From Ischnura elegans (lineage: Eukaryota > Arthropoda > Insecta > Odonata > Coenagrionidae), in the NCBI RefSeq assembly GCF_921293095.1, contig NC_060258.1, positions 7,268,607 to 7,332,606 of the forward strand: a DNA stretch of 64,000 nucleotides, given 5' to 3'. The position numbers were made by a program, and so were the translations under genes. The notes under the pieces were generated by a model. That model was not told the DNA's origin and ran no database searches. It saw only the letters and a list, made by a program, of their open reading frames with translations. Positions 36,905 to 50,789 of this stretch are shown piece after piece (the first letter of the stretch is position 1; each line of letters starts with the position of its first letter).

Positions 36905-38779
36905 TTTCACTTCTTGCTTTTTTAATCCTTTTCAATGAAATATAGCACACATTTGACCACGTGACTACATTGCGCCGATGCTCGCGTGTTTGCTCTCAAG
37001 CGTACGGCGGATACGCACAAAAATCGCTGTTATTCGGTTACTTTCAAATGCTAACAGCTGCTTTTTTTTAAACTATGTCTTTATAATGCTCTACCTTCTT
37101 GTCACCAACTTAGGTTTCCGCGCGAATCCACGCCACTTTTTTCTAACTCAACATTTACGCGACTTTTTCGAAGAATTCCTCTTCACTCACTCCTGCAGCT
37201 ATCATCAACATCGCTTAAAGGTTGATATCTAGATTTTAAGATAGTATCAACTCTATATCAATATAGCACGAAGTTGTATTTTCCAAAATTGTTGGCGCAG
37301 CAAAGTAAAAAACATTATCTAAAATACGTCATTTTGAAATACAGAAAAAGCACGTTACCATTCAAAATATCGCAACAATGACGCATAATACTTAAGTTAA
37401 CATTTTTTTCATGGAAAGTAAGGATGAAATGAGGTGCCACATTTCAGCATAACTCTGATAGTAAAAAATGATTTCAAAAAAGTCCAAAAACTTATTTTTG
37501 TATACATTCTTCCGGATCCGCACCACTGCGCGGCGCTCTCTCGCACCATTTGGATTTACCGATGTGTTTTACATTCCTCTCCTTTCTACTCCGTGTTGAG
37601 CCCACATTCCGCGTCGTTACCCTGTGTAAATTTCCAACCCTTCCTTTACCACCGACACTCGCTAATCCTTCAATGGGCACCGGCAGTCTAAACTATTCAT
37701 TCCCTCTTCCATTTTTTCCTTTTGCAAGTTCATTAGGTTTTTTCCTTCCCTTTCTTAACCTCACCCTCTTTTATGAGCCCTCCGCCCTCCCCTATTCAGG
37801 AATATTAATATTTTGTCCAGATACCTGTTCAATGATAATATATTATTGCGTTCTTTATTTGTGCCAATTAAGTTTCAAAAAGTGGCTCAGTAACACGCAT
37901 TCTGACAAAATACCATTGGCGATATAATATCTAAATTTAGCCTATGTTCCAGTACCGCATTGAGGAAGGCTGCAGTACTTTGTCAAACGAATCATTATGT
38001 CTCGCATTTCATTAGTATGCTGAAAATAAAAACCCCTCCAACCTCCATTCGATATTCGAGCATATCTCCTCTCACAATTTCGTCATAATCCGTGGTGGTC
38101 GAATGAATATTTTGGTGATGCTATTAACGTGAAAGCCTATTCGTTTAGTCTATAGATATATATAGTTATAAGGCCTTCGTGGCCATCTATCGGCTCTTTG
38201 AGAATGAAAAAAGTCATACGATTCCCTCCTACGCCGTAAGCCCTCTAGAATATACATACACTTTACTTAAGAACTTTCTTAATCAGTTGTACATTATCAT
38301 TAACTTGACATTTTCACAAAAATGACATAGAAGCACCATATGAACTAACATCGATCACACAAACTAACATTAATTACCCATTAAATTTGAATTTATACCA
38401 CATAAAAAATTATTCGGAAGATTAAGTGCTTCAAACTTTTATCAAAAGTATTGACATGCATGGCTTACATACAAATTTAAACACTTTTCTACCAATAAAA
38501 AAGCAGTTAAAGATAAATTAATAATTTATACATCCTTTAAAATATCGTAGAGTATATTTACTTGAACATTTACAAATTAGGTTACAGGCCTAATTGAACA
38601 AAATTGTATTATTTTAACATTATGAGGCAATACTTTCATTTCATACATGCAGTTATCGAAGTAATAAGAATTATAAACCTTGATGACTATTGAACAGTAA
38701 TTAAATAGACTGCTAAGACCTAACACTTTTTAAATGAGAGAAATGTGAATCTATAAAGAGAAAGTCTTTTCAGAATCAA
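36905..38779. other. No gene recognised
   Basis: AT-rich DNA with incidental frames. It includes the 3' flank of the minus-strand zinc-finger gene. No clear feature was found. Confidence 0.4.
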
Positions 38780-40276
<1,497 letters not shown>

Positions 40277-41461
40277 CTAGAAAAGAATTCCACATTTAAA
40301 ATAAGTAATGTCAGACGAAATCTATGATTTGTTGGCCTAATTTATAATAACCATTAGACAGATATCAAAGTTGCAACTTCAACTGATCTTTTGGTTAAAT
40401 GCCATACGCATTACAATGTTGCAATTAATTTTTTACGGTGGTTTCCAAACATTTCTTCACAAATTGAGTGGCACTGCTGCTCTGAGAAATTCAGTAAGGC
40501 ATTATGCACTTACCTTTAAATATCTACTCCAGAAACATTCCATGCTTCACCTCATCCATGAATATGTTTGACCTAACAAATCACAGCTTCCATGAGCACA
40601 AAAAAGTGAATTGGATGGGGAATATATCAAAGAAACCTTTCCCATTATTTCAAAACTGAACCAAACCTTTTGTCCTCATTTCAACTAGTTCCATGTTAAC
40701 TTCGTCTATTGATACCACATAATTGACGTAAGAGTTGGAATCCAATGCTTTACATTCTTCACAAGTGTTTTTGGTGATCATTTTCTATTAACCAATCTTT
40801 AAGGGAAAATAATTCGGCAAAGTATGAGGGATTTCCCATAGGAATGCATATGACTCCAAATATTGCTTCATATCACTAAAACATGAAGTGTATTTATCTA
40901 GAAATTGGCCGACCTGACTAAATTATCCAGCAGAACTGTTGACATAAACTAAAGAAAGTACAGAAGGATGACAAATTCAGATGTTACATCCTTTACAAGT
41001 GGAGTGTCCAAAAATCTGGTCTAAGAATGCAACTAAATATTGTTGTTATAGTCCATTTCGGGATGTCCTCAAATCAGCCTCCATATGGGGTTACATGTAT
41101 AACCAATATTTTAAACTACAAATCCAGTTTAACATTTCCAGGTCAAATGTATTTAATGTATAAGAGCCACTCTACAAAGGGCGAGCATTAGTATAGTGCT
41201 TAAGGTATCCAGTTGTCGCCCACAGGACTTTGACACAGGGCTTTGACACACGCATAAAAAAATCAGTGAAACTTATGCAAATATTGACGAAAAACAGGCT
41301 TCTGTGAAATTGAAAGTCGAATGAAAGTAGGAAAAAATTTCTTGCAAGGATCACAAAATTTGATTGAATTCTGACACCCAGTTTTGGGACATTTGAATAA
41401 TCATAATTAGTTACAAGTCTTTTCTATGAAGAGTCATTTTCAACATCTTAAAATCACTCAC
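40277..41461 (-). other. Intron of the minus-strand zinc-finger gene
   Basis: Bounded by GTGAGTGA at the upstream (higher-coordinate) end and TTCTTTTCTAG at the other. It is AT-rich. A segment near 41040-41150 resembles 1925-2030 and may be a dispersed repeat. No further exon was seen. Confidence 0.6.
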
Positions 41462-41534
41462 CTACTGCCTCCGTCATAGACTCCATGGCCATTGTCTGAT
41501 TCTGAATCAGCTTTCCATTGCCCGTGGAAATAGG
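41462..41534 (-). CDS. Internal exon of the minus-strand zinc-finger gene
   Basis: A 73-bp segment has a good acceptor (TTACTTTCAG) and a near-consensus donor (GTAG|GTGAGTGA). It is open in phase 0 and encodes 24 residues (PISTGNGKLIQNQTMAMESM and four more) with one base left over. That base joins AT at 40276 to make an Asp codon, so the frame runs directly into the zinc-finger exon. The phase pattern is the same as that of the candidate exon at 3392-3455 in the paralogue. Confidence 0.7.
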
Positions 41535-41636
41535 CTGAAAGTAAGCATTAAAATATGAATGGACAGAGAATTGGATCTTTGCAGGTGACTACATACAACT
41601 AATTCTTAAACCATATAAACTCACATAATAGCTTAC

Positions 41637-41840
41637 ATTTTCCATGTGAACAAGAAGTAAATCAGTAATACTTATGATAAAATATGTATTCTCTATGGAT
41701 GACAGCAAATGTATAGAAATCTGATTTTCTATTCTTTCAAAACGATAAAAATCATTAACAGCAGCGGAAACGTAATCCAATTGAGGATGTGGTCTACACC
41801 CATCACATTCAATGGTAAGCCTTTCCTTCTCGACGTCCAT
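41637..41840 (-). CDS. Possible first coding exon of the minus-strand zinc-finger gene
   Basis: ATG at 41840-41838 opens a frame of 68 codons (MDVEKERLTIECDGC...) ending at a good donor AAAT|GTAAGC in phase 0. That phase joins exactly to the exon at 41534. A GC-rich block lies about 0.4 kb upstream and could be the promoter. The peptide is not recognised. It has a hydrophobic-acidic pattern and no clear ZAD, BTB or KRAB domain. An alternative is that the true 5' exons are those at 48473 and 54087, which are also in phase 0. Confidence 0.4.
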
Positions 41841-42109
41841 ACTTAAAATTTAATTTATTTATTTAAACAAATATTTATCCTGCGAATTGAGCACTCTCAG
41901 AAATTGCATTAGCAGTCATGACATACCTTGTCACTCAAAAAACAAATTGTCTACATATCGATACCATTTTATGCTTTCTTTAGCGTTAGAATTTTGTTTG
42001 AAATTTCCATGTGGTCAGCAAAAAAAGATGAATTCATTTATAGCAATAGATATCAAAAGTAAGCAACAAATATATTTTTGGAAAACACACCGCAAATAAC
42101 AGTAGTTGA

Positions 42110-42450
42110 CCGCGTGGAGAGGATAAGAAAGGGTCGACCTGAGCGGCTAAAGATGGGACTGGGCTCACGCTAAGGCGGATCACGAGGAGCGACCGCGTCC
42201 GTGGGTCTATTGCGTCCGCCACGGTCACTTTTTTCGACCTGTGCCGCACAGACGCGGCATTCGTTGCTTAGGTTAGGAAAATCAACGCCACACACGTGTG
42301 GAATTTGTTGTTTATGGAAGAAAATCCTCGCCGCACAGGTGTGGCATTCGGCGAGAAAGGGTAAGGACGCATAATAAAGAAGTGAATTTTTTAAATTATC
42401 CATACGAATTTCGGCTAGGACGGGTGACAAAGGTGACCGCTTAGCTTCCC
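42110..42450. promoter_or_regulatory. GC-rich block with three evenly spaced palindromes
   Basis: GC- and CpG-rich DNA upstream of the possible first exon of the minus-strand zinc-finger gene. It contains three related palindromic cores at 44-45 bp spacing: GTGCCGCACAGACGCGGCAT (42241), CGCCACACACGTGTGGAATT (42285) and CGCCGCACAGGTGTGGCATT (42329). Position and composition suggest a promoter, possibly bidirectional. The minus-strand open frame through it (42170-42505) simply reads the repeated cores as CAA-type Cys motifs and is probably not a protein. Confidence 0.45.
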
Positions 42451-42466
42451 TATCTAATTGTTTGTA

Positions 42467-42683
42467 ATGCCTGCCAACGAAGAAAAAACTGTTTTGAATG
42501 TGCAAAATTTCAGGAGTTCACAAAGTTCACTTATCGCTGGATATGGTGTATCTGACTTGATGAGGGTGATTTCCACTAAATGCGCTACTTCCTTTCTTGG
42601 GATACTCGGCAATAGATTCACTACGCCGAATGGAACTAATACGCAACTATGTTTTAAATGTTGTTGTGAGAGCAGGCTTGCAG
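42467..42683 (+). CDS. Unassigned open frame, weak first-exon candidate
   Basis: ATG at 42467 opens about 72 codons that end at CTTGCAG|GTATAAG, which could be a donor. The peptide (MPANEEKTVLNVQNF..., ending CFKCCCESRLAG) matches nothing I know. It would be divergent from the minus-strand zinc-finger gene across the GC-rich block. The opposite strand is open over the same span, so this may be chance. Confidence 0.2.
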
Positions 42684-42905
42684 GTATAAGAAGAAGAAGA
42701 TATATGGAAAGTAGATACAAAGCATAAGAAGTTTAACAGTATGCATAGGGCAATGTTGGCAAGTTTGAATCAATTAGGCTACTTAAAAACCTGTGTATAA
42801 TGTATGTATCAAGTTCAATCATTTACGATACTTGAAATTCAGGCTATCTCCCAAACATCATTATCATCAATAAATTAAATTGAATTACGTAAATTTCATC
42901 CATAT

Positions 42906-42944
42906 CTCAGCAGCATTATTCTCCTCTGAATATCCTTTTATGTA
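42906..42944 (-). pseudogene. Truncated relic of the duplicated acidic exon
   Basis: The sequence aligns with the 3' ends of the exons at 48473 and 54087 (peptide ending SEENNAAE against SPKETDATE and SPEENAQ). The intron sequence beyond also aligns, including TCTCCCAAACATCA. The donor GT has become AT, and the exon is cut off at 42944 by the left end of the foldback transposon. Confidence 0.65.
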
Positions 42945-43427
42945 CAGTCGGATTCAAAAGTATTGCAACAAATGGAGCGGCGCCACTTTCGCCGTAATTT
43001 GGAATTTGAGTTTCGGTACTTTCTATTGTACTAGTGGGAGGGAAATTTAAACAACATTCCCACCTCCCGCAGTATTTTTATAACAGCATCATTAAATTAA
43101 AGTGTATGCGGGATATGTGCAATGCTTAGTACCACATAAACTGTGCCGCTCATGCTATATAATAAATCCACGTCCAGAACGTCAGTTTACTTTCTATCGT
43201 AAGTTGGCCGATCCGTCAAAGTACAAGTATTGTCTTACAATTAACGCTTAAGCTTTTCGATCAGAGATAGCAAATATAACATGTATATAAAATATACGCC
43301 GCAATGTCATAGCAAATAATGCCACTGAGTGTTAATTTCCAGTTTGGTTTAGTGACTTAGTATACTTGTTCATTTCCTTGCATGACAAAGCTCGTAATGA
43401 ATCGCCTATAGAGCCAACGAGTGAGAT

Positions 43428-43494
43428 GGACTAGTGGTAGAGGAGAAGTATGACCACGGGAGCAATCCGAATCCGGTTGTTCGATCCTCTCCAG
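43428..43494 (+). repeat. tRNA-like segment (SINE head candidate)
   Basis: CTAGTGGTAGAGG resembles an RNA polymerase III A box and GGTTGTTCGATCC, about 45 bases on, resembles a B box with two extra bases. The arms do not fold as a complete tRNA. It is probably a tRNA-derived repeat within the foldback element. Confidence 0.4.
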
Positions 43495-43734
43495 AGTATT
43501 TCTTTTCCGTTACATAGTATGGCAGTTACATTTTTAAAAATTCACTTTAACGGATTAAACACTAACTTATTTAACACTGCTGTGGTTATAAAATTTTGAA
43601 TGGAGAAAATTCATTTTTTGTTTTCCCCGGATATCATTATTCGTTTTACCGAAATCTAAATGCACGAATATTACTGAAAATATTTCAGTCGGGTAAACTC
43701 CTCCATCAAGTCTTTTTTCGTACTATCCGAATTT

Positions 43735-44160
43735 TCTATCGTTTTCAATAATATGTAGACTGACGAGACCCGCTTAATTGACGGAGCCGGGTTGGTGTAA
43801 ACTTGGAAGATTGGCACATGAACCAACCTGCATCCTTTGCCTTCGCGGCGAGCCGACGAGGACGCACACGGACGCGACTGCGCATACGAACCTGGAGTCA
43901 AATTCCAGGAGCAAGTGCCCGATTAAAATTCAGATTAGCGGATGGAATGCATTGAGGTAATTCACGTCCCCGCAGACATTGGGCCATCGTAGTTTCTTTC
44001 GGTCTCCGTGGCGAGGTTTTTCCTATCTTTGGGTTCATGTTTGGACTCACTCTTTACCTCCCAGCAATACGTGGCTCCGTGGCCGAGTGGGTCTATGCTA
44101 TATGCAGTAATTTCGAAATAGTCCTGCGAGGGATCGAGTCCGAAATATTCATGAATTTTT
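43735..44160 (+). repeat. tRNA-related SINE-like repeat, copy A
   Basis: This aligns with 50790-51090 on the same strand. Shared blocks are GTTTTCAATAATATGTAGAC, ACTTGGAAGATTGGCACATG, AACCTGCATC and GTGGCTCCGTGGCCGAGTGG. The last part is tRNA-like, with A box TGGCCGAGTGG (44080-44090) and B box GGATCGAGTCC (44131-44141), followed by a T-rich tail. The two copies differ by indels in the middle. The order (unrelated body, then tRNA-like 3' part) is unusual for a SINE, so it may be two adjacent repeats that moved together. Confidence 0.6.
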
Positions 44161-45227
44161 CATTTTTTTAAATATATTCTTTATACCAACATAATGCATG
44201 CTTGTGACTCAAGAAAAATTCAATACTGAGTTATTTAGAGGAGTTAATTTATCTTAATAAATGTAGCCTCCGAGGTAATCCGCATTGCGAAAATCCTCAC
44301 ATCTGACCAAGTAAATTTAGGAGCGGTAATGCTGGGAAATAACGACAATTTCAAAATGCCTACTCCAGGGAAAGCGAGTATATCTAATTTAATTAGCACA
44401 TTCAGAGTAATACCCTAATCTTATACTCATTAGCGAGGAAAAGAACAAACCAAAAGTCAATCTACAAAATGCCGCATTAACTTTGTCGCAATTAATTGTA
44501 ATGGCGTTATAAACAAGGGTGCTAAAATCTATTATAAATTTCAGGACGCAGAAATGCATAAATTGTGCAGCCCATGATAGATAATAAATGTGCCTCCAAA
44601 ACATAAAATTACTTTCTCTCGTGAAGTAGCCGATCCGTCGAAGAATATTTTCTTACATATAACTCAGTAGTCTTTTCATGACACTTAACGAACGTAAAAT
44701 GTATGAAAGACTGCCGCAACACCTCTGCATAAGACTGGTTCGTTTGCTGCTTCGTGACTGTGGAAAGAGTTAAGAAAATTCCCATTGAGACTATAGTAAC
44801 CCTTACGAGTGAGTTAGCATAATCACTATGCATACCCTGACAGTGAACGTTAACACGCAGTAGTGTTGCGGCAGTATTTTATATATCTTACGTTCGCTAA
44901 CAGTCATGAAGAGGCTACTGCGTTAATTGTAAGAAAATAATTGAATTTTTCTGAAGGATCGGCCAACTTACGATAGAAAGTAAACTGACGTTCTGGACGT
45001 GGATTTATTATCTAGCATGAGCTGCACAGTTTATGTAGTATTAAACATTGCACATATCCTGCATAAACTTCAATTTAATGATATTGTTATAAAAAAACTG
45101 CGGGAGGTGGAAATGTAGTTTGAATTTCCCTCCCACTAGTACAATAGAAAATACCGAAACTCAAATTCCAAATTGCGGCGAAAGTGGCGCCGCTCCATTT
45201 GTTGCAATACTTTTGGATAAGACTGTA

Positions 45228-48200
45228 CATAGCATAAGAAGTTTAATAGTTTAATATAAGGTAGCAAGTTTGAATCGATTGGGCAACTTAAAGACCTGTG
45301 TAGAAAGTACATATATGGCAAATTCAGTCATTTACACACAGGCTACTTGAGCTCTGTGGGCTAACTTGAGCCCAAAAACTGAAAAATGATGTTTGGTTCT
45401 CTGAGAGCTCTCAACTTCAGCAATGCAATGTAATACAGTGCTTCAATAGTAGGCATAGCCAGTAGGCAGACAATAGATCGAGTCTAAGAGATTTGGAAAG
45501 ACAGCATCGAGAGCAGTACTGGTTAATCAACTCACACAGGAGTTTGTTTTTTTTAATCCCTCAGCAAAATTTCATCTGTAAAGACATCAGGAATAGCCTA
45601 AAACTGGATATGATTGCATACATATTTCAAATGAGGTCTGTTGCCAAAGGAAATTGTTGTGACCTAACAAACTCATTTACTGTAGTTTCTGTTGTTAAGT
45701 ACAACTGGTACACGTTACACAAAAACTTAGGTCACTTTAGCCCGTTGGCACATAGTTGGGATATATCTATTCTGATCCGTGAGCTCAAGCATGTTCTACA
45801 GTGTATAGATAGATAGAAAGATAGAAGGATTATTTACTATTCTAGGACTGATGTCCTCTAAGAACAAAACAATTTACAAAGCATATATTCATACTTCAAT
45901 GAGGAGTTTGCACTCAAGTTCCCCATGGAAATTACCTCATCATTAATGTAATTCAATTCTGCGATAAACCCTTCGTTTTTCTTCCCCCTAATTCACCCCT
46001 CCTCACTCAAGCACTGGATGTGTTGAATTTTCGGCACTCAAATGAAGCGGAAGGGCATTATTCACCGTTGGAAATATTTAATTCTGGTAAAATGATCTGT
46101 TTACCAAAGAGTCAGTCCTTAATGCTGTTGCAAGCTGTTTTAGAAGAAATTGGAAAGCAGCCTATGGCCAGGCTAAAAGAATGTTGGAGTAGTGCTTACA
46201 TAATATAATCAGATTACAAGCCATTTGCGGGATCAGGAAAAATTCAAAGCCAATACAGAATTGTCTATGACTAGAAATGCATTTCCTCAAGGACTGCAAG
46301 AAAAGTGAGGAGGGTTTGTGACACAACCCACTCGGTGGAAGAAAAACTCCTAAATCACCAGGATAGAGTCTAAGAGATAAGGTGTTAAAGTTGACTGCAT
46401 GGAGCCCACGATCTTAGCTTGACGGCGGACCAAAATCAATGTTGTCTTGCTGTACAAATTTGAAGAATTAGTAATGGAGCCCCTTGAACCAAGAAAAAGG
46501 CGTTTTTATTTAATCAATGGACTCTAAACATTGTCATACACAAATCTATTTTTGCTTGTACAATATCTTTAGTGTTGCTGGAAGTAATGTTTCAAGTGCA
46601 TGTTAAGAATTGAAATTCTTGAATTAATGTTTTTTACAGTAATTTATCCGTGAAATTTATGTTTTGAAGCCTGCAGAATGATTAGAAATTATTCATTGCA
46701 ATAACAGTCACTCTACTTGAACCAAAACTGCGCTCAAATGGTAGTTATTATGGGTATTACAGTTTGGGGTCGAGTAATTCAATATTAAGGTTAACTCAAG
46801 CCCAAATAAAATAAAATTTTAAAGTATTTACCTTGCAAAAATATTTATATGTTTAAGTATAGATTAATTTTGAACCATAATGAAAATATATAAAATTAGT
46901 ATTTCAAAGACAGCAATACCGTAACACCACGAATCACATGACGACGTGACGCAGGGGGATGAAAGGGGAGTGGGAGGATTTGTTTGGAGGGACGTGGTCC
47001 TCTATTGTGGGTGGGAGAAAGGGGGGAAGGGAGGATAGGGGGGGAAGGGGAGGGTCCCATTGTGGGAGGGCTCTTTCTTGATGGCGTGAACGAAAGAACG
47101 AGTGCTTACTACGTACATAGATTATAAATTGAGCAAAAAATTAAATGCAATAAAACAAGGAAAAATACACAGAAATAAATTAAATAATTGCCCAATTCCT
47201 TTACTTTAAGCACACTACTGGCCAGGGAAAAGAAAACATAATCCATCAGATCTAACCAAAACAAATGACATCTAGAAAAATAATTAAAAAATGAAACAAG
47301 AATCTTCACTTCTTGTGAATCTCTGGTGTGAATACATAAACAAATGAAGTGACAACACCAAAATTAATCCTAAACACTATCCAATGATACACTCTGTCCT
47401 AAAAACTAAAATATAACTTAATTTAAGTGGAGAACAGAAGGGCCAAAAGAATAAAAAATGGAAGGGAAAAATACTGTGGGGCAATGGCACTTCTTCACAG
47501 TTACTTCTTCTATTCTTGATTGGGGATAAATGGAATTTCTTCGTGAATCCTCATAACTTGGGGGGGGGGGGGGGGGGCGATATGGGATAACAGTTATACT
47601 TATCGACTCTGTGTCATGGATGGGTATGACCTCCTTGGCTGGCTTCTGTCAGGGTCACTACATCTTCATTCACCATGGGCTGAGAGAATATTTAATTATG
47701 GGCATCGTGGGTTCACTTTATTCCTCTTGGTGCAGGAAATCTACCCTTCTTTTCTCCTGTTTCCTCTTCTTCACCACTTTTCCCTTCTAGGTCTATCACT
47801 CACAATTCTATTCTCCCTCTACTTCACCTCCACGTGACAGACAAGATGCCTTCAGCTGTCCAGCATAGACTTAGACCGCAATACAAATCCGGAGTAAATG
47901 TGTCTTCTGGAGCTGATATTTGTCCGGTTTTTACAACCTAGAGAGGGTTAGTATTCTGGGTTTGGAGCAAGTGGGGGAAACCCAGGAAGAAGTGGGTTTT
48001 CTTAGAATCCTCACGATGGGCATGTTCTCATTTTGTAGAGGGAAGGGGAGCAGATTCTGTCATTCTCCAATCGCTGCTCACAGGTGTTGTTTGGAGGGTG
48101 GGGATGGGGTAAAACGTGGACCATTCACTGGTCACGCACACAGATCAGAAAAATCCTGAAATGGGGAAGGCGGGGTATCGTGGGGGGATCGGGAAACACT

Positions 48201-48472
48201 TAACACTCCATTCAAGCTTCACTGCACATACACACATACTCACACATGATATTCCATCAGCTCTCCTTCCCTCGTGCACACCAATTTTAAGCTAACCATG
48301 AGCTGTGCAAAGCGGCATCAGTTACAATATGTTGTGCCCATTTTTGAAAATAATGATTAAGGTTTCAAATTCTGGGATCAAGAAGCCCATGTTTACAGTA
48401 TTTAAAATTCAGGATTTCTCCCAAACATCACTTTCATCCATTGATTTCGTTGAATGTGAATTTCATGCATAC
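45228..48472. other. Intergenic or intronic DNA with simple repeats
   Basis: 45232-45305 repeats the sequence at 42720-42795, so the foldback element is bracketed by a short direct duplication of host DNA. A short GATA-type run lies near 45805-45828. A G-rich purine tract (46955-47085) and a run of 18 G (47560-47577) occur on the plus strand and could form G-quadruplexes. Open frames at 45493-45816, 46020-46208 and 47616-47837 match nothing known. I see no supported gene. Confidence 0.45.
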
Positions 48473-48601
48473 CTCAGTGGCATCAGTCTCCTTGGGTGAT
48501 TCTTTGTTGGCCAAAACCGGCACAGAGTCCAGGTCTATCCCAATGGCTCCTGTCTCTTCAGCATCCACCTCTTCCCATTGGGAAGATGTTGAGGACAGTG
48601 C
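48473..48601 (-). CDS. Acidic exon of the zinc-finger gene family, copy 2
   Basis: A 129-bp segment with acceptor CATATGCAG and donor GAG|GTATGC. It is open in phase 0 throughout and encodes 43 residues (contains SQWEEVDAEETGAIGIDLDS and ends KETDATE). It parallels the exon at 54087-54212 in length, phase and sequence, and both flanking introns also align. Because it is phase 0 at both ends it could be spliced onto the exon at 41534 and so into the zinc-finger exon, or it could be the remnant of a duplicated gene. No known domain; an acidic, possibly regulatory N-terminal segment. Confidence 0.6.
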
Positions 48602-50789
48602 CTGCATATGAGTCTACAATCAGTATCATTAAACACAGAGATACAGAGACATAGAAATAGCTTAGTGAGTTAACAAATAAAATAATGATTCCTATTTATA
48701 ACATAGATAGATATCTACACACCAATATTCACTAGTGTAACATTCAAAGCTTGTGTGTGACATTTATATACAATAAATTGTACAAAAATCTATCATAGAG
48801 TTCAAATAAGAAAAAACACTCATCTTATTAACAAAATGTATGATTACTATCATGTAACAAATAAATACTGATGTGTGAATGAATATTGGTCTAATGTTTG
48901 AATGTGTGACTGAGACTTAGGTGTAATTGGAATTGTTTCAAGATTGTTGCCATTATTATTCTTTACTTTGACTTATCTTCTACGCAGGCAAAAAGTGTTA
49001 GTATTTTGCGGATTACATCCGTTAGATGTTTTATTTATCACAATTCTTATATGCCTTTGAAAATATAGATATAAGACTTATTACCAACCTTGAATTCCCA
49101 TTGTAGCATTGTCGATACTTCCAGCGTTCTGCAGGTAATAGTCATTAAACCTTCATTTTTTAAACATTTACCCTACCATTTTATCATGTTCGAAGATAAC
49201 CATGCTGAACCGAGGGGGTATATCATAGTTTGGTATTCGGTAGTGGGCAAGGCGAGGAGCAATTCATAGCATGCAAACAATAACTGCAAGTTTTACTCAT
49301 TCCACTGCCTATCTAACCTAAAGTACAGTGGATATGTTAACCCTCTTCACGTACAAGAAGTAAGCCTAAAACGATCATAAACATGCCATTCCTATGACAT
49401 TGTGATTTTTGGTGCTTTTTTTAGGGGTGCACAGCAAGTAGTAACTGTATTAACCCATTCAATGCAGGTGTAAATGCAAATGTCTTCCCCAATGTCGGAG
49501 CTCAAAGTTAGGCGTTTTCATATCTGTAATTGTGTTTTGAGTTACTATACGCCATTTTAAAATATCAGTTAGTAGGTTTTACCTCATTTTTTGTAATAAA
49601 AAAAATGACTTTCATGAATGGCATCCCCTCTGCTGAAAATATGTCATCATGCAACCCGTATTTCTTTCTCTTTTGCTGATAAAATTCTCTGTAATCTTCT
49701 GTGAAAATATTTTTTGGTGTCTGAATTTTGGTAGTTAAAATTTATTTGCTTTTACTGTGTTGCATATTGAATAAGCAAGAGATTAATAGTAATAGGTGCC
49801 ATATTTATAAATATACTTATTTTATATCCATTACATATCTTTGACTCCTCTTTCTTGTAACAATGTCATCTAGTTCTATTTCAAAATGATAATAGGGTTA
49901 GATTTTCTGCTCTGGCTCATTGGTCGTTTTTAAAACTTTTTTTAACGGGATGTATAGTATTGCTGACAAAATCTTTACATTTTTTTACTGTTATAAACAG
50001 GCTGTTGGAAACATATTTTGCATTTGATGACCAGTATTTCAATTCCTTCACACTAGGATGTGGTTTTACTTATATTTTCAGCCTTTTGTCCCAAAGGGCC
50101 ATTTGGCGCGTGGACTTTCCTCCCGACATTCATAAGCTTGCAGTTTTCCCAAGGATCCACCCCCTCCGGTCATAATATTTATATTGGTAGGTAAGTGCAT
50201 CGTACCCTTGTCCTCTCTTTACAGAAGAACTTTCCTCTGATCCCTTCTCGTTCACCCATTGCCATTCCTAACTACTCCCAATCCTGCCCAACCCCCGTAG
50301 TTCCTTGTCTCAGCCAGCGCTCACCATAGGAAATTCCAAAATCTTTCCAATTCTATGTTTTCCGAGGTCAATGCACTTACCTTCAAACACATGCATCATA
50401 TTTTGCCCTCTTCCCTTTCACACGGCAATTTTATTTATTTATATCGTACTTCGGGAGTTAAAGCATCAATACGTTTTAAATTTTGAAAAAAAAAAAATAT
50501 TTGCCTTTCGCATGTCACCTTACTTTTCAAAAAGGAGCTGGTTGCAATGATTAACTCCACCCATGAATTTATTATAAGCAACCACGGCCTCTGGTTTCTC
50601 CTTGTCGTGTCTGGTGTTTGCCATAAGGTCACTTCCAAATTCCGAAGAGATCATTTATATGTCCTGCTTGTCTTTTTAGCAGAAAACACATATTCCCTCC
50701 TCCCTCCACTGTGAAAAAACCTCTCCTTTCGGTAATCTGTGACCAAATATCTCTTTTGGATTGTCCTTCCTATTTAGTCTCGATGTACT
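48602..50789. other. No gene recognised
   Basis: AT-rich DNA. TTAACCC motifs at about 49338 and 49450 could be worn ends of TTAA-type elements, but I could not pair them confidently. Frames at 49960-50175 and 50305-50550 match nothing known. Confidence 0.35.

Larger units (their letters stand above)
42945..45225. mobile_element. 2.28 kb foldback Tc1/mariner-type element, no transposase
   Basis: TA flanks (42943-42944, 45226-45227) and termini starting CAGTCGGATTCAAAAGTATT (right copy CAGTCTTATCCAAAAGTATT) fit a Tc1/mariner-type element. The terminal inverted repeats are about 303 and 306 bp (42945-43247; 44920-45225) and look about 90% identical. A further copy of the inner part of the repeat lies at about 44551-44731 and, with the right arm, forms a second palindrome centred near 44790. 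The middle holds tRNA-like SINE sequences and no transposase. A fragment of the same terminus lies at 56757-56796. Confidence 0.8.

Noticed and set aside
42170-42505. Minus-strand frame with repeated Cys-Ala-Ala motifs, resembling a small metal-binding protein
   Set aside because: The motifs are translations of the three palindromic DNA repeats, so a DNA-level explanation is simpler.
45493-45816. 107-residue plus-strand frame
   Set aside because: No splice sites, no recognised domain, and AT-rich composition like the surrounding DNA.
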